From positions 2,954,747 to 3,018,746 of the forward strand of contig NZ_CP083985.1 in the NCBI RefSeq assembly GCF_020172665.1: a stretch of DNA of 64,000 nt, read 5' to 3'. The number at the start of each line of letters is the position of its first letter. Within the stretch, counting starts at the first letter, position 1. The translations under genes were made by a program, and so were the position numbers. Shown here one piece after another: positions 21,427 to 32,435 of the stretch. The notes beneath the pieces are model-generated. The model was given only the letters and a program-made list of their open reading frames with translations, did not search any database and was not told the DNA's origin. The stretch is from [Mycobacterium] zoologicum. GTDB lineage: Bacteria > Actinomycetota > Actinomycetes > Mycobacteriales > Mycobacteriaceae.

Positions 21427-22490
21427 GGTGTCACATCCCGCCGGGCCATCCGGTTGCGGCGGAACTCCCGGATCGTCATCACGACCTCACCCGCCAGCAG
21501 CCCACATGCCAGCGCGGTGAACAGCCAGTACAGTTCGCGCCAGGCGATCGGGTGCGTCTTGGGCACCACACCGGCGTGCGCGGTGGACGCGCCCAAGTCG
21601 ACGGCCGGCACCACACTGCTGATCGACGTGCCGGCCTCGCGGTGGAAATAGGGCACGCCAAGTTGGACCGCGATCTGCTTGAGCCGCGCTTCATCGATGG
21701 TCGACGTCAACGCCGCACTAGGGTTGCTCGGGTCGGACTGGTAGACCTTTGCCCCGTTCGCCCAGCCCTGGGGGATCGGACCGCCTTGGGGCGTACCGTA
21801 TCCCAGCACCGCACCGCCGACGATCTTCTTGGTGTCGGCGCCGAATGAGCCTGCCACCGAATGCGAACCCGCCGCCCCGGTGCCGAGGTAGAAGACCACG
21901 CTGTGTGATCCGGGAAACGTCGCCGCCGCCCAATTAAGCTGGTCTGCTAATAGTTTCGCCGCAGCTGTGGCATCGGTCTGGTACATGGCGTCCGCCGTCA
22001 CCAGCGTGTAGGGCGACAGCCCGCCGACCATCGACCGCAGGCTCCATGCGTCATCGGACAACGGCCAGTCGAGAGCCGCTCGGCTGGCGTAGGAGATGAC
22101 TCCGAAGCGTGCGTGGGGGTACTCGTCGATGAGCCCGCTGATGTCGGAACGGATTCCGGTCATCCGCGAGTGCCGATCCCCGTAGTCCTCGACCCGCGAG
22201 TTCACCGATCGGTCGACCACGAAGAACACGTTGAGGTTCGGGTCGGCCACCGCGTTCGGGTTCGCTTCGACCGGCATCTGAGCGTCGTCGGTGTCGACCG
22301 CGGGCCGGGCCGCCGCGACGAGCAGCAAGATGATGGCCACCGTCAACAGGCTCCAGCGCACGACTACCGGCCGATAGCGTCCCGACCCGGTGCGCACCAG
22401 AACTCGGTAGAGCGCGACCATGCGCACCATGCTCAGGACGGCCGCGACCGCCAGCAAGACCGCAACCGGGATGACCGGATGAAACATCAT
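21423..22490 (-). CDS. BatA/BatB-like VWA-domain membrane protein, degenerate metal site
   Basis: A 355-residue protein with two N-terminal membrane segments (about 5-27 and 44-61), a von Willebrand factor A-like domain (about 86-290) and one C-terminal membrane segment (about 317-337), the BatA/BatB topology. The MIDAS position reads DRSVN at 93-97 instead of DxSxS, and the usual DG of the later loop is replaced in YLGTGAAG, so metal binding may be weak or lost. ATG 22490 overlaps the preceding stop as ATGA. It probably works with the MoxR ATPase as an envelope adaptor. Confidence 0.75.
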   Translation of the reverse strand: MMFHPVIPVAVLLAVAAVLSMVRMVALYRVLVRTGSGRYRPVVVRWSLLTVAIILLLVAAARPAVDTDDAQMPVEANPNAVADPNLNVFFVVDRSVNSRVEDYGDRHSRMTGIRSDISGLIDEYPHARFGVISYASRAALDWPLSDDAWSLRSMVGGLSPYTLVTADAMYQTDATAAAKLLADQLNWAAATFPGSHSVVFYLGTGAAGSHSVAGSFGADTKKIVGGAVLGYGTPQGGPIPQGWANGAKVYQSDPSNPSAALTSTIDEARLKQIAVQLGVPYFHREAGTSISSVVPAVDLGASTAHAGVVPKTHPIAWRELYWLFTALACGLLAGEVVMTIREFRRNRMARRDVTP

Positions 22491-23590
22491 CGTCGCAACA
22501 CCGCCAGGGCAACCGACAGCAGCGTGGCAGCGACCACAGCGGCGATGAGTAGGAGTTCGGGCGAGTCGATGGACCGACTGGTGAGGATCTTGTTGCCCGA
22601 CAGCCGCACCGTCGGAGGGCTTTGTCGGATCTGGTCGAGCTGACTGCTCAGCGTCGGGTCCGTGCCCGAGTCTGCGGCGGCGGTCCCGGCGGGGTTGTAG
22701 AGAGCGAATTTTCCGCCTGTGGCCGTGGCGATACCACGCAGTGCGTCGCTGTCGGCGGTCGAGGACGACGCGACATCCGAGCGTGCGATGACGTTGATCT
22801 GCACCGAACTCTCGTCGGCCGACTTCATGACGTCCTCGGCGGAATACAGCGATGCGCGCTCATCAGTCGCGTCTTTGAATGTGCTGTAGCCCAAGTAGAT
22901 CAGTTGGCGACGATGCCCACTGCGGTCCTGGTAGGTCGGAAAGCCCGTCATGCACAAGGCCAACACATCGGTGACGCTCGGGGCGTAGTCCACGTAGCTG
23001 ACCGGACGGGAGAACGCGGAGACCCCGAACTCCAACTGGTCACGGTCCAGAGCCGATACCGGTTTTCCGGTGTCGAGGTCCTGCTGAATACGCGCCAGCC
23101 TCGCCAGTGAGTCGAGTCGCGTTCCGACGTAGTCGTGATCACGGGTCAGCGGGATGACCCGCAGCGTCGAAGAGGTCAGCCCGATCCGGCTGGATCCCAG
23201 CGAACCACCCGACGAACCGGTTTGGCCGGCAAAGTAATTGAAGAATCCCGCCGTCGTCGGATCGCTGGCCGGCTCGCCCACGCACAACATGATGTCCTCG
23301 GGGTGCACGGTGTCGAACTCCCGCTCGGCCGTCGCCCACCCGCTGGGGCGCGCAGTGGCGGCCAGCGCAAACAGGAACGTCGCCAACAGCAGCACCCCGG
23401 CCACAACGACCGACAGAAAATACACGCGGTAAACCCGAGCGTATTCCGGCAGCCGGGTGAGCCGGTTGACATGGGCGAGCGGCCGCAGCACCCGGTCGAT
23501 GCGGGCCATCGGCAGCAGAGTCGCTGCCGCCGAGGCCGCTGCCAGACCCACCAGCCCGACGATGATCACCGCCGGCCATTTCAGGTCCAC
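22487..23590 (-). CDS. VWA-like membrane protein without a MIDAS motif
   Basis: A 367-residue protein with membrane segments at about 6-27 and 56-79, an extracytoplasmic domain with VWA-like strand order (EDIMLCVGEP, TDVLALCMTGF, RRQLIYLGYSTF, VQINVIARSDV) and a C-terminal membrane segment. No DxSxS is present; the first strand is followed by GEPASDP. GTG 23590 is chosen because it lies in the end of the upstream gene (10-base overlap), with GGAGGAG a little upstream; the open frame continues to 24004 but that part antagonises the upstream gene. It appears to be a diverged partner of the neighbouring VWA protein. Confidence 0.65.
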   Translation of the reverse strand: MDLKWPAVIIVGLVGLAAASAAATLLPMARIDRVLRPLAHVNRLTRLPEYARVYRVYFLSVVVAGVLLLATFLFALAATARPSGWATAEREFDTVHPEDIMLCVGEPASDPTTAGFFNYFAGQTGSSGGSLGSSRIGLTSSTLRVIPLTRDHDYVGTRLDSLARLARIQQDLDTGKPVSALDRDQLEFGVSAFSRPVSYVDYAPSVTDVLALCMTGFPTYQDRSGHRRQLIYLGYSTFKDATDERASLYSAEDVMKSADESSVQINVIARSDVASSSTADSDALRGIATATGGKFALYNPAGTAAADSGTDPTLSSQLDQIRQSPPTVRLSGNKILTSRSIDSPELLLIAAVVAATLLSVALAVLRR

Positions 23591-24057
23591 GTCGAGATCA
23601 ACTCCTCCGCCGACCGTCCGATTGCGGCAACGTCCGCGCGAGCCTGGGGATCGAACCGGACCACATTCAACCCGGCGAGCAATGCGGCCGCGGGCGCCAG
23701 CGGGCCGTCGGCGATGTCGTCGACGTGCAGGTACTGAGCTCGAATGCCGGTCTTGACATACAAGAAACTGCGTACGGTGCGACTGATGTCGGTGCTGGCC
23801 TGCGCCGCTGTCACCCCTCCCGCCTGATAGCGCCCGCAGGCCGTGCGCACCGCTGCGGTGAAACGGCGGCGGGTCAACCACGCGTGTACGGTGCGAACAA
23901 CCGGCATCCGGCGCAGTCGCGACGGCGGCAGCGTCCACACGAAAACGCCCGCCAGCCAGGCAATCACCGCAAGCACCAACAGCACCCCGAAGACGATCCA
24001 CCATGCCGAGAACGGCAGCGGGCCGCCGATGAACCGCAGCAGATCATCAGTTGGCAC
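23581..24057 (-). CDS. Small membrane protein, DUF4381-like (MoxR island)
   Basis: A 158-residue protein with one membrane helix (about 17-42) followed by a basic cytosolic region with helices (RRFTAAVRTACGRYQAGG, SRTVRSFLYVKTG). The order MoxR, DUF58, small membrane protein, VWA, VWA matches operons in which this position holds a DUF4381 protein, but the sequence likeness is weak. GTG 24057 lies inside the DUF58 gene end (11-base overlap). It may link the cytosolic ATPase to the membrane VWA proteins. Confidence 0.6.
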   Translation of the reverse strand: MPTDDLLRFIGGPLPFSAWWIVFGVLLVLAVIAWLAGVFVWTLPPSRLRRMPVVRTVHAWLTRRRFTAAVRTACGRYQAGGVTAAQASTDISRTVRSFLYVKTGIRAQYLHVDDIADGPLAPAAALLAGLNVVRFDPQARADVAAIGRSAEELISTWT

Positions 24058-24919
24058 GCCGATACCCCTCGCTCATCTCAAGGATCCGCATGCGGATCTC
24101 GTGGCTACCGGCGATCCGGACGAACCGGACCCGGTGCGCGGTGAGGAACTCGTCGAGCTCGGCGCAGCGCCGCTGTTCGGCGAGCTGATAGGCGGCCAGC
24201 ACCCGGGGCCCCAGCATGGCGCCGCTGAGCACGAAACGTCCACTGGCGACATCGAATCCGTCGCGTTCACCGTCGATCGAACCGATCGCCGGCATGTCGG
24301 TGATCATCAGCCAGAGCAACTCGTGCCGTCCGCCCAGTTGCGTGAGCACCTCACTGAGTGCTGGTGTCACCTCCGGCTCGTCGGAGACGATGACGAGCAG
24401 CAGTCGCCGACGGTGCGCCCGCAGCACGTACTGCAGTTGTGTCGCAACGTCACTGGCTCCGGTGTCGCCGGCAGTGTGGGTGTAGAAGTGCTCCAGCATG
24501 CTCTCGATATGAGTCTCACCGCGGCGGCTACGAATGGTCGCCGAACCTCGCGAGTCGCCGTAGACCATGCCGACCTCGTCCTGCCTGCGGATCGAGATCA
24601 GTCCGATCGCTCCCAGCACGTTGGTGGCCAAGTCACGCTTGAGCTCTCCATCGCGGGCCAGCGCCGACATGTTCCGTCCCGCATCGGCAACCAGCAAGAT
24701 CTTGTGATGCTTCTCGGAGACGAATCGCTTGACCAGAACGGCACCGGAACGAGCCGAGGCTTTCCAGTCGATGTCGCGCACGTCGTCGCCGGCGACGTAT
24801 GGACGCAGGTCGTCGAGTTCCAGGGTTCGGGTGTGCAACAACGCGTGGCGGCCGCCTTCGAGCATGCCTCGCGTGTTGGTGCCGAAATGGCTCCGCGCCC
24901 GGTTGAGGTGCCTACCCAT
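24047..24919 (-). CDS. DUF58 family protein
   Basis: A 290-residue soluble protein of the DUF58 family, which is found with MoxR ATPases almost everywhere. The hallmark LRPYVAGDDVRDIDWKASAR lies at about residues 37-56, followed by a VWA-like core (KILLVADAGRNM, EVGMVYGD, LLLVIVSDEPEV). The family is thought to act as an adaptor between MoxR and client proteins; no enzymatic activity is known. It follows moxR after seven bases. Confidence 0.85.
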   Translation of the reverse strand: MGRHLNRARSHFGTNTRGMLEGGRHALLHTRTLELDDLRPYVAGDDVRDIDWKASARSGAVLVKRFVSEKHHKILLVADAGRNMSALARDGELKRDLATNVLGAIGLISIRRQDEVGMVYGDSRGSATIRSRRGETHIESMLEHFYTHTAGDTGASDVATQLQYVLRAHRRRLLLVIVSDEPEVTPALSEVLTQLGGRHELLWLMITDMPAIGSIDGERDGFDVASGRFVLSGAMLGPRVLAAYQLAEQRRCAELDEFLTAHRVRFVRIAGSHEIRMRILEMSEGYRRAN

Positions 24920-24926
24920 GGTGGGG

Positions 24927-25928
24927 TCAGGGCACCCGGACCGACTGGAGCACGGCGTCGATCACCGTCTCCGAGGTGATATTCGCTGCGGCGGCCTCGA
25001 AGCCCAGAATCAGGCGGTGCCGCAGCACCCGGTGAGCCAGTTTGTGGATGTCGTCGGGCACCACGTGATTTCGCCCGGACAGCACCGCCAGCGCTCGCGC
25101 CGAGCGGCAGAACGCGATGGTGGCGCGCGGGCTGGCGCCGTACTCCAGCAGCCGCGCCAGCTGCGGCGGCAGGAACTGCTGCGGGTTTCGCGTCACCTGC
25201 ACCAGTTGGCTGACGTAGGAGACCAGCGCAGGGTCCATGTGAACATTGCGCACGGTCTGCTGGATTCGACGAATGTCGTCAAGCCCGACCACCTCCCGCG
25301 GCTTCTCGTTCCGGTCGTAGACGCCGGCGTCGATCCGCATCATCATCTCGACTTCGTCCTGCGCCGACGGATACCGCAACACCTCCTTGAGCGTGAAGCG
25401 GTCGGTCTGCGCCTCCGACAACGGATAAGTACCTTCCTGGTCCACCGGGTTCTGGGTGGCGATCACCAGAAACGGCTCCGGGATGCGGTGGAGTTCCCCG
25501 GCGATCGTGGTCTGACGCTCCTCCATCGCTTCCAGCATCGCGCTCTGGGTCTTGGCACTGGAGCGGTTGATCTCGTCGAGCAGCACGATGTTGGCATGCA
25601 CCGGACCCAGTTGGGTGGCAAACGAATTGGTCGTCGAGTTGAAGATCTGCGTGCCGATGATGTCGCTGGGCAACAGGTCCGGCGTGCACTGGATGCGCTG
25701 GAACTGACCCGAGACCGCGTCGGCGATCACCCGCGCGGCGGTGGTCTTGGCCAGTCCGGGAACCCCTTCGAGCAGGATGTGCCCGCCGGTGAGCAGCCCG
25801 ATCAGCAGGGACTCCCGCAGGTAGTCCTGGCCGACGACCTTGGCCGCGAACTCCTGGGAGATCGCACCGATCACGCGATAGGCGTATTCCATGTCCTGCT
25901 GGTTGGGCTGAACTCGGGCGCTGGTCAT
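24927..25928 (-). CDS. MoxR-family AAA+ ATPase
   Basis: A 333-residue cytosolic AAA+ chaperone-like ATPase. Walker A is GVPGLAKTT, Walker B IVLLDEINRSSAKTQSAMLEAMEE, sensor 1 TQNPVDQEGTYPLSEAQ and the C-terminal lid contains ASPRATIAFCRSARALA. MoxR proteins remodel or activate client complexes together with VWA-domain partners. The start is supported by GGAGAG a few bases upstream. It is preceded by two genes for membrane-anchored DUF4878-like proteins and followed by DUF58 and VWA genes. It is a paralogue, by position, of none of the moxR1, moxR2 or moxR3 loci I know from M. tuberculosis. Confidence 0.93.
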   Translation of the reverse strand: MTSARVQPNQQDMEYAYRVIGAISQEFAAKVVGQDYLRESLLIGLLTGGHILLEGVPGLAKTTAARVIADAVSGQFQRIQCTPDLLPSDIIGTQIFNSTTNSFATQLGPVHANIVLLDEINRSSAKTQSAMLEAMEERQTTIAGELHRIPEPFLVIATQNPVDQEGTYPLSEAQTDRFTLKEVLRYPSAQDEVEMMMRIDAGVYDRNEKPREVVGLDDIRRIQQTVRNVHMDPALVSYVSQLVQVTRNPQQFLPPQLARLLEYGASPRATIAFCRSARALAVLSGRNHVVPDDIHKLAHRVLRHRLILGFEAAAANITSETVIDAVLQSVRVP

Positions 25929-25974
25929 CGATCAACTCTCCGTAGGTATTTGGTCGGCTGCTTTCGCGTCAGCT

Positions 25975-27177
25975 CTAAGGGCCGACAACGGGAGGCTCCT
26001 TCGTCAGATCTACTCCGGTGAATAGGTTTTGAACCGAATCGTAGGTCGCCACCCCACCGCTAGCGGTTTCGGCGGTGAAGGAAAAACGCACCGCCCCTTC
26101 GACAAACCCACGCGGGGACGTCGTGCCCGCACTCAACTTGGCGCCGCTGAAGTCCATCGGGCCGACGACCTTCACCGTTTCCGGCTTGATCGGCGGATCG
26201 ATCTGCTGCTTCGGGCACTTGTAGAAGTGCTCCGGATCCCGCAGACAACCCGCGAGCCACGTCTCGACGGCAGTCTGAACCGCTTTGTGGCCGGCGTCGT
26301 TGAGTTCGTACTTGTAGCTGAACGGTTGGCTGATGTCGTTCGTCGGAACCGGCTCCTGCAGCAGTGATTCGACGTGGACATCCACATAGGGAACCGACGT
26401 CGCACCCACATAGCCTGGAAAGACATAGAGGTCACGATCCTTCCCGAGTGGCTTGCCAAGGACGTTCAGATTGCTGTCCATGCCGTCAGTGCCCGCCGAA
26501 TAGATCGTGAGATGCAGAGCGGCCGAGGGCAGCTTCCAGGTGCCGTTCCTCTTTTTCACGAACGCCTGACCCGATGAGCGGTTGCCGCCGAAATCAGCGC
26601 TGACGTTCACGATCGCGGTCTCGCCCGATGACTCCGTCTCCGAACTATCGCTGAGTATTTCGATGTTCTTGATCGGCCAGTGCTCGATCTGCTGTTTGAG
26701 GGTTTCGTTGGTCAGGAACTTCCGTGATGCGGGCTCGGCCAAGCCCATCGACAGGGCGGCGTCGGCATCGCCTCGAGCCAGCGCCTCCAGGTATGCCTTC
26801 ACGGCGTCGCCGGCCCTTCCGGCATTCTTCGAGCCGCCGTGGCCGCCGGCCCCGAGCACGATCGCCATGACGATGCCGACCACGCTGAACACTGCCAGCG
26901 ATGCCAGCAAGGTGACAATCAGCGGTTTGCGGGAGCGGCCTGGCGGGAGCGGCGGTCTCCACGGGCCACTCGAACCTGGCGTGGGGTCGAAGCCTGGTGG
27001 GCCCTGCGCCGGCATTGAGCCCGGCGGTGGGTATCCGCCCGGGGTTTGACCACCCCAGCCCGGGCCCGGCTGCGGTGGCACCCCGGCGGGCCAACCCGGA
27101 CCCGGCTGCGGTGGCACCCCGGCGGGCCAACCCGGACCTGGCGGCGGATACGGCCCGTTGGGCCCCTGACCTGTCAC
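25975..27177 (-). CDS. Proline-rich membrane-anchored DUF4878-like protein 2
   Basis: A 400-residue protein, type II topology. Residues 1-80 are a Pro/Gly-rich cytosolic tail containing a perfect 12-residue duplication (PGPGWPAGVPPQ), a membrane helix spans about 84-109, and the outside part starts with an NTF2-like DUF4878-type segment (AGDAVKAYLEALARGDADAALSM), followed by a second domain. Two cysteines, LAGCLRDPEHFYKCP, are conserved with the paralogue just upstream and may form a disulfide. The position ahead of moxR suggests a client or sensor of the island machinery. GTG start four bases after the paralogue's stop. Confidence 0.7.
   Translation of the reverse strand: MTGQGPNGPYPPPGPGWPAGVPPQPGPGWPAGVPPQPGPGWGGQTPGGYPPPGSMPAQGPPGFDPTPGSSGPWRPPLPPGRSRKPLIVTLLASLAVFSVVGIVMAIVLGAGGHGGSKNAGRAGDAVKAYLEALARGDADAALSMGLAEPASRKFLTNETLKQQIEHWPIKNIEILSDSSETESSGETAIVNVSADFGGNRSSGQAFVKKRNGTWKLPSAALHLTIYSAGTDGMDSNLNVLGKPLGKDRDLYVFPGYVGATSVPYVDVHVESLLQEPVPTNDISQPFSYKYELNDAGHKAVQTAVETWLAGCLRDPEHFYKCPKQQIDPPIKPETVKVVGPMDFSGAKLSAGTTSPRGFVEGAVRFSFTAETASGGVATYDSVQNLFTGVDLTKEPPVVGP
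27065..27136. repeat. Perfect 36-bp tandem duplication
   Basis: Positions 27065-27100 and 27101-27136 are identical and encode the duplicated 12-residue PGPGWPAGVPPQ segment in the cytosolic tail of the membrane protein. The lack of any drift implies a recent duplication; a third, partial unit follows in the protein (PGPGWGGQ). Confidence 0.9.
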
Positions 27178-27181
27178 CCCG

Positions 27182-28402
27182 CTACCTGAACGTGAACACG
27201 AGAGGGCTCTTGGTCAGGTCCACGGACCCATAGACCGAGGCGAGCATCTGGCCGGACTTCTTCCCCCCGGAGGACCCCGTGGCCGTCAGTCCGAACTCGA
27301 CCAAACCGCGAGCATCCGCCGTCAGGTCGTCGGCGTGGAGATAGCTGATCCGGATCGAGCTGAGGTCAGCCGGAAGCGTCCACTGCGCCGTTCCGTTCAC
27401 CAGACTCGAGTCGTAGGCGTACTGCGGGCAGTTCTCGGGATGCAGATCCGTCGAGCGCGCGCACTGGGCGAGCGCCGCCTTGACCGCGGTATCGATGGCT
27501 GCGTTGCCCGCCTCACTGATCTCGAAATTCAGCATCGGCGATTCTTCGTACTTCAATTGATCGAGCAGGAACGGCCGGTTCGGTTGTTTCACTGAAATGT
27601 TCGGGTTGCTGCTGCCGAGGTCCACCCAGCCCGGAAACACGTACGTTGTTTTACTGGTGTCCACCGGAGTCCCGAAGAGCGTGAGGGTCTTCAACGCAGC
27701 AGCGCTAGTCGTGTTGTATTTGAAGCTCAGCTTCACGGCGGGTTGCTTGATTTTCCACACCCCCTTCGCGCCTTTCGTGGCGTCAACGATGTCGTCTGCC
27801 ACGTTGTCACCGAAATTGACCGCGACGTGGACCATGGCCATGGTGCCGCCCGCCAACGAGTCGTCGTTGAGGATCCGGATGTTGGTTATCGGCCACTGCG
27901 CGATCTGTTTCTTGAGGACGTCGTTGGTGAGGAACTCCTTGGTGGCCGGTTGGTCGTCCGAGTAGGACAGGGCCGCCGCGGCGTCACCACGCGCCAGCGC
28001 CTCCAGATACGCGCGCACCGTGTCCCCCGCGGTGCGCGGTGCGCTGCTGTGATGCCGGACGACCCCGAAGATCCCAGCACCGGCCAGCACCAAGACAACC
28101 GACGCCAGGATTAGGGCCAGCTTCTTGCGACTGCGTCTGGGAGCGGCACCGAAGGGCATTTGCAGCATCGGCGAGAGGCCCGGCTGAGGCGGCCACGCCG
28201 GGTTGGGGCCGGGCGGGTTCGCACCGCCTTGAGGCATCCAACCGGGAGGCATCGCACCCGGCGGCATCGGGCCGGGCGGCATCTGCGGAGGCAAAGGCGG
28301 CGGGGCTGCCGGAGGCGGGCCGCCGGGCGCCCCCGCCGAAGCGGGATCGCCGATCGGATTGGGCCCCCCGAACCGACCCGGCGGATCGGACCACTGCGTC
28401 AC
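27182..28402 (-). CDS. Proline-rich membrane-anchored DUF4878-like protein 1
   Basis: A 406-residue paralogue of the next gene and the first gene of the MoxR island. Residues 1-90 are a Pro/Gly/Met-rich cytosolic tail, a membrane helix spans about 95-115, and the outer part begins with TAGDTVRAYLEALARGDAAAALSY, then a second domain with a cysteine pair (LAQCARSTDLHPENCPQ) at the same place as in the paralogue. GTG 28402 is chosen because GGGAG lies five bases upstream; the frame runs to 28468 without family support. Shared architecture and adjacency point to a functional pair. The ligand or function is unknown. Confidence 0.7.
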   Translation of the reverse strand: MTQWSDPPGRFGGPNPIGDPASAGAPGGPPPAAPPPLPPQMPPGPMPPGAMPPGWMPQGGANPPGPNPAWPPQPGLSPMLQMPFGAAPRRSRKKLALILASVVLVLAGAGIFGVVRHHSSAPRTAGDTVRAYLEALARGDAAAALSYSDDQPATKEFLTNDVLKKQIAQWPITNIRILNDDSLAGGTMAMVHVAVNFGDNVADDIVDATKGAKGVWKIKQPAVKLSFKYNTTSAAALKTLTLFGTPVDTSKTTYVFPGWVDLGSSNPNISVKQPNRPFLLDQLKYEESPMLNFEISEAGNAAIDTAVKAALAQCARSTDLHPENCPQYAYDSSLVNGTAQWTLPADLSSIRISYLHADDLTADARGLVEFGLTATGSSGGKKSGQMLASVYGSVDLTKSPLVFTFR

Positions 28403-28417
28403 ATGAACTCCCTGCAC

Positions 28418-28436
28418 ACGTGTACGAACGACACGT
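28418..28436. promoter_or_regulatory. Inverted repeat upstream of the MoxR island
   Basis: ACGTGT-N7-ACACGT is a perfect inverted repeat, and its left arm is also part of an 8-bp palindrome ACACGTGT (28416-28423). It ends 16 bases before the first gene of the island, in the 150-base divergent gap shared with the ACT gene, and is a good operator candidate. Confidence 0.45.
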
Positions 28437-28552
28437 AGAACCGACGTTCGCTTATTTTGACCGGCCAAACTCTAGCGGCAGGCAAGCGCGGTGACCAGTC
28501 GCTCGGAGTCCAACCGGCCGCCACGGTCGGGCGCTGTGGCACAGTTTTCTGT

Positions 28553-31314
<2,762 letters not shown>

Positions 31315-31516
31315 CTATCGGGTGGACCCGGCAGTGGAATTTCGGCGCACGGTGATTCTTGTCCCCAACCGCCGGTGTCCAGGTACTGAACAACCAAAGA
31401 CGACGCAATCCGTTTACCACGTGTACACCGAGGTTGTTTAATGTGCGCTATGCGTAAGCCATCGTGATGTATGAGAGCTTGCTCAACACTGCGGGACCTC
31501 ACTTTGAAGCGGGAGA

Positions 31517-32413
31517 TTGGGCGGGCATGGCGGCATCGCGATTCATCAAGGGCGTGACCTGATCAGCCCGACCTCAAGCCCCTCACTGGCCCTGGTGTCG
31601 GCCGCCAGTTTCGGGGTGACCGACTTCGTCGGCGGGGTGGCCGCCCGCCAGGTCGCCGCACTGCGGGTGATCATGATCTCCACACCGGTGTCGATGCTGC
31701 TGATCGGCGGCCTGGCGGTGGTGACCGGCGGCTTCGTGACACCGCACTCGGTGATCTTCGGGGTGCTCGGCGGGGTCAGCCAGGCGATGGGTGTCTGGTG
31801 GTTCTTCTCCGCGCTCGGCTCCGGGCCCATCTCAGTGGTGTCCCCGCTTGCCGCGGTGGTCGACGCCTCGGTGCCGGTCGCGTTCGGGTTGTTCTCCGGT
31901 GAGCGACCGAGCCATGTCGCCATGACGGGTATCGCGCTGGCGCTGATGGCGGTGGTCCTGATCAGCCGCCAAGCCGACGCGGGCTCGGCTGCACACCGCT
32001 TCACCAGCAAGGTCGCCTGGTTGACGATCGGCTCCGGGGTCGCACTGGGGCTCAATTTCGTCTGCATCGACCACACCGAGTTCCAGTCCCGGCTGTGGCC
32101 GCTGCTGTTCGCCCGCGCCGCGGCCACCGTGCTGGTGTTCGGCATGGCCGCGGCCACCCGCAACACCGCACCGCCGTCGGGTTTCCCGCTGCGACTGGCA
32201 CTGATCGCCGGGGTGCTCGATGCCGCGGCCAACGTGGCCATGGTGCTGACGCTGCACACCTCACTGCTGTCACTGGGCAGCGTGCTGATCTCGCTGTACC
32301 CGGCGGCGACGGTGATGCTGGCGGTCCTGGTGCTGCGCGAGCGGGTCAATCGCTGGCAGGTGGCCGGCATGGCGCTGGCCGCCGCGGCGGTGACGATGAT
32401 CACCACCGGCTGA
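31517..32413 (+). CDS. EamA/DMT-family permease, start uncertain
   Basis: A membrane transporter of about 270-298 residues with ten hydrophobic segments in two EamA halves (SLALVSAASFGVTDFVGGVAARQ and LGLNFVCIDHTEFQ onward; the second half ends MALAAAAVTMITTG). The substrate is unknown. The frame can start at TTG 31517 or GTG 31595; neither has a clean ribosome site, since GGGAG at 31511-31515 abuts the TTG. An overlapping ATG (31527) opens an 11-codon frame ending at 31562. The 210-base gap before it after ligA holds no recognised gene. Confidence 0.75.
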   Translation: MGGHGGIAIHQGRDLISPTSSPSLALVSAASFGVTDFVGGVAARQVAALRVIMISTPVSMLLIGGLAVVTGGFVTPHSVIFGVLGGVSQAMGVWWFFSALGSGPISVVSPLAAVVDASVPVAFGLFSGERPSHVAMTGIALALMAVVLISRQADAGSAAHRFTSKVAWLTIGSGVALGLNFVCIDHTEFQSRLWPLLFARAAATVLVFGMAAATRNTAPPSGFPLRLALIAGVLDAAANVAMVLTLHTSLLSLGSVLISLYPAATVMLAVLVLRERVNRWQVAGMALAAAAVTMITTG

Positions 32414-32435
32414 GGCCCCCCGATACGGTGGGGTG

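Noticed and set aside
27065..27136. 36-bp tandem repeat as a CRISPR array
   Set aside because: The units are contiguous without spacers and keep the reading frame of a proline-rich tail.
31527..31562. 11-codon frame (MAASRFIKGVT) as a leader peptide before the DMT permease
   Set aside because: No codon bias, hairpin or pathway link; it overlaps the uncertain start region of the permease.
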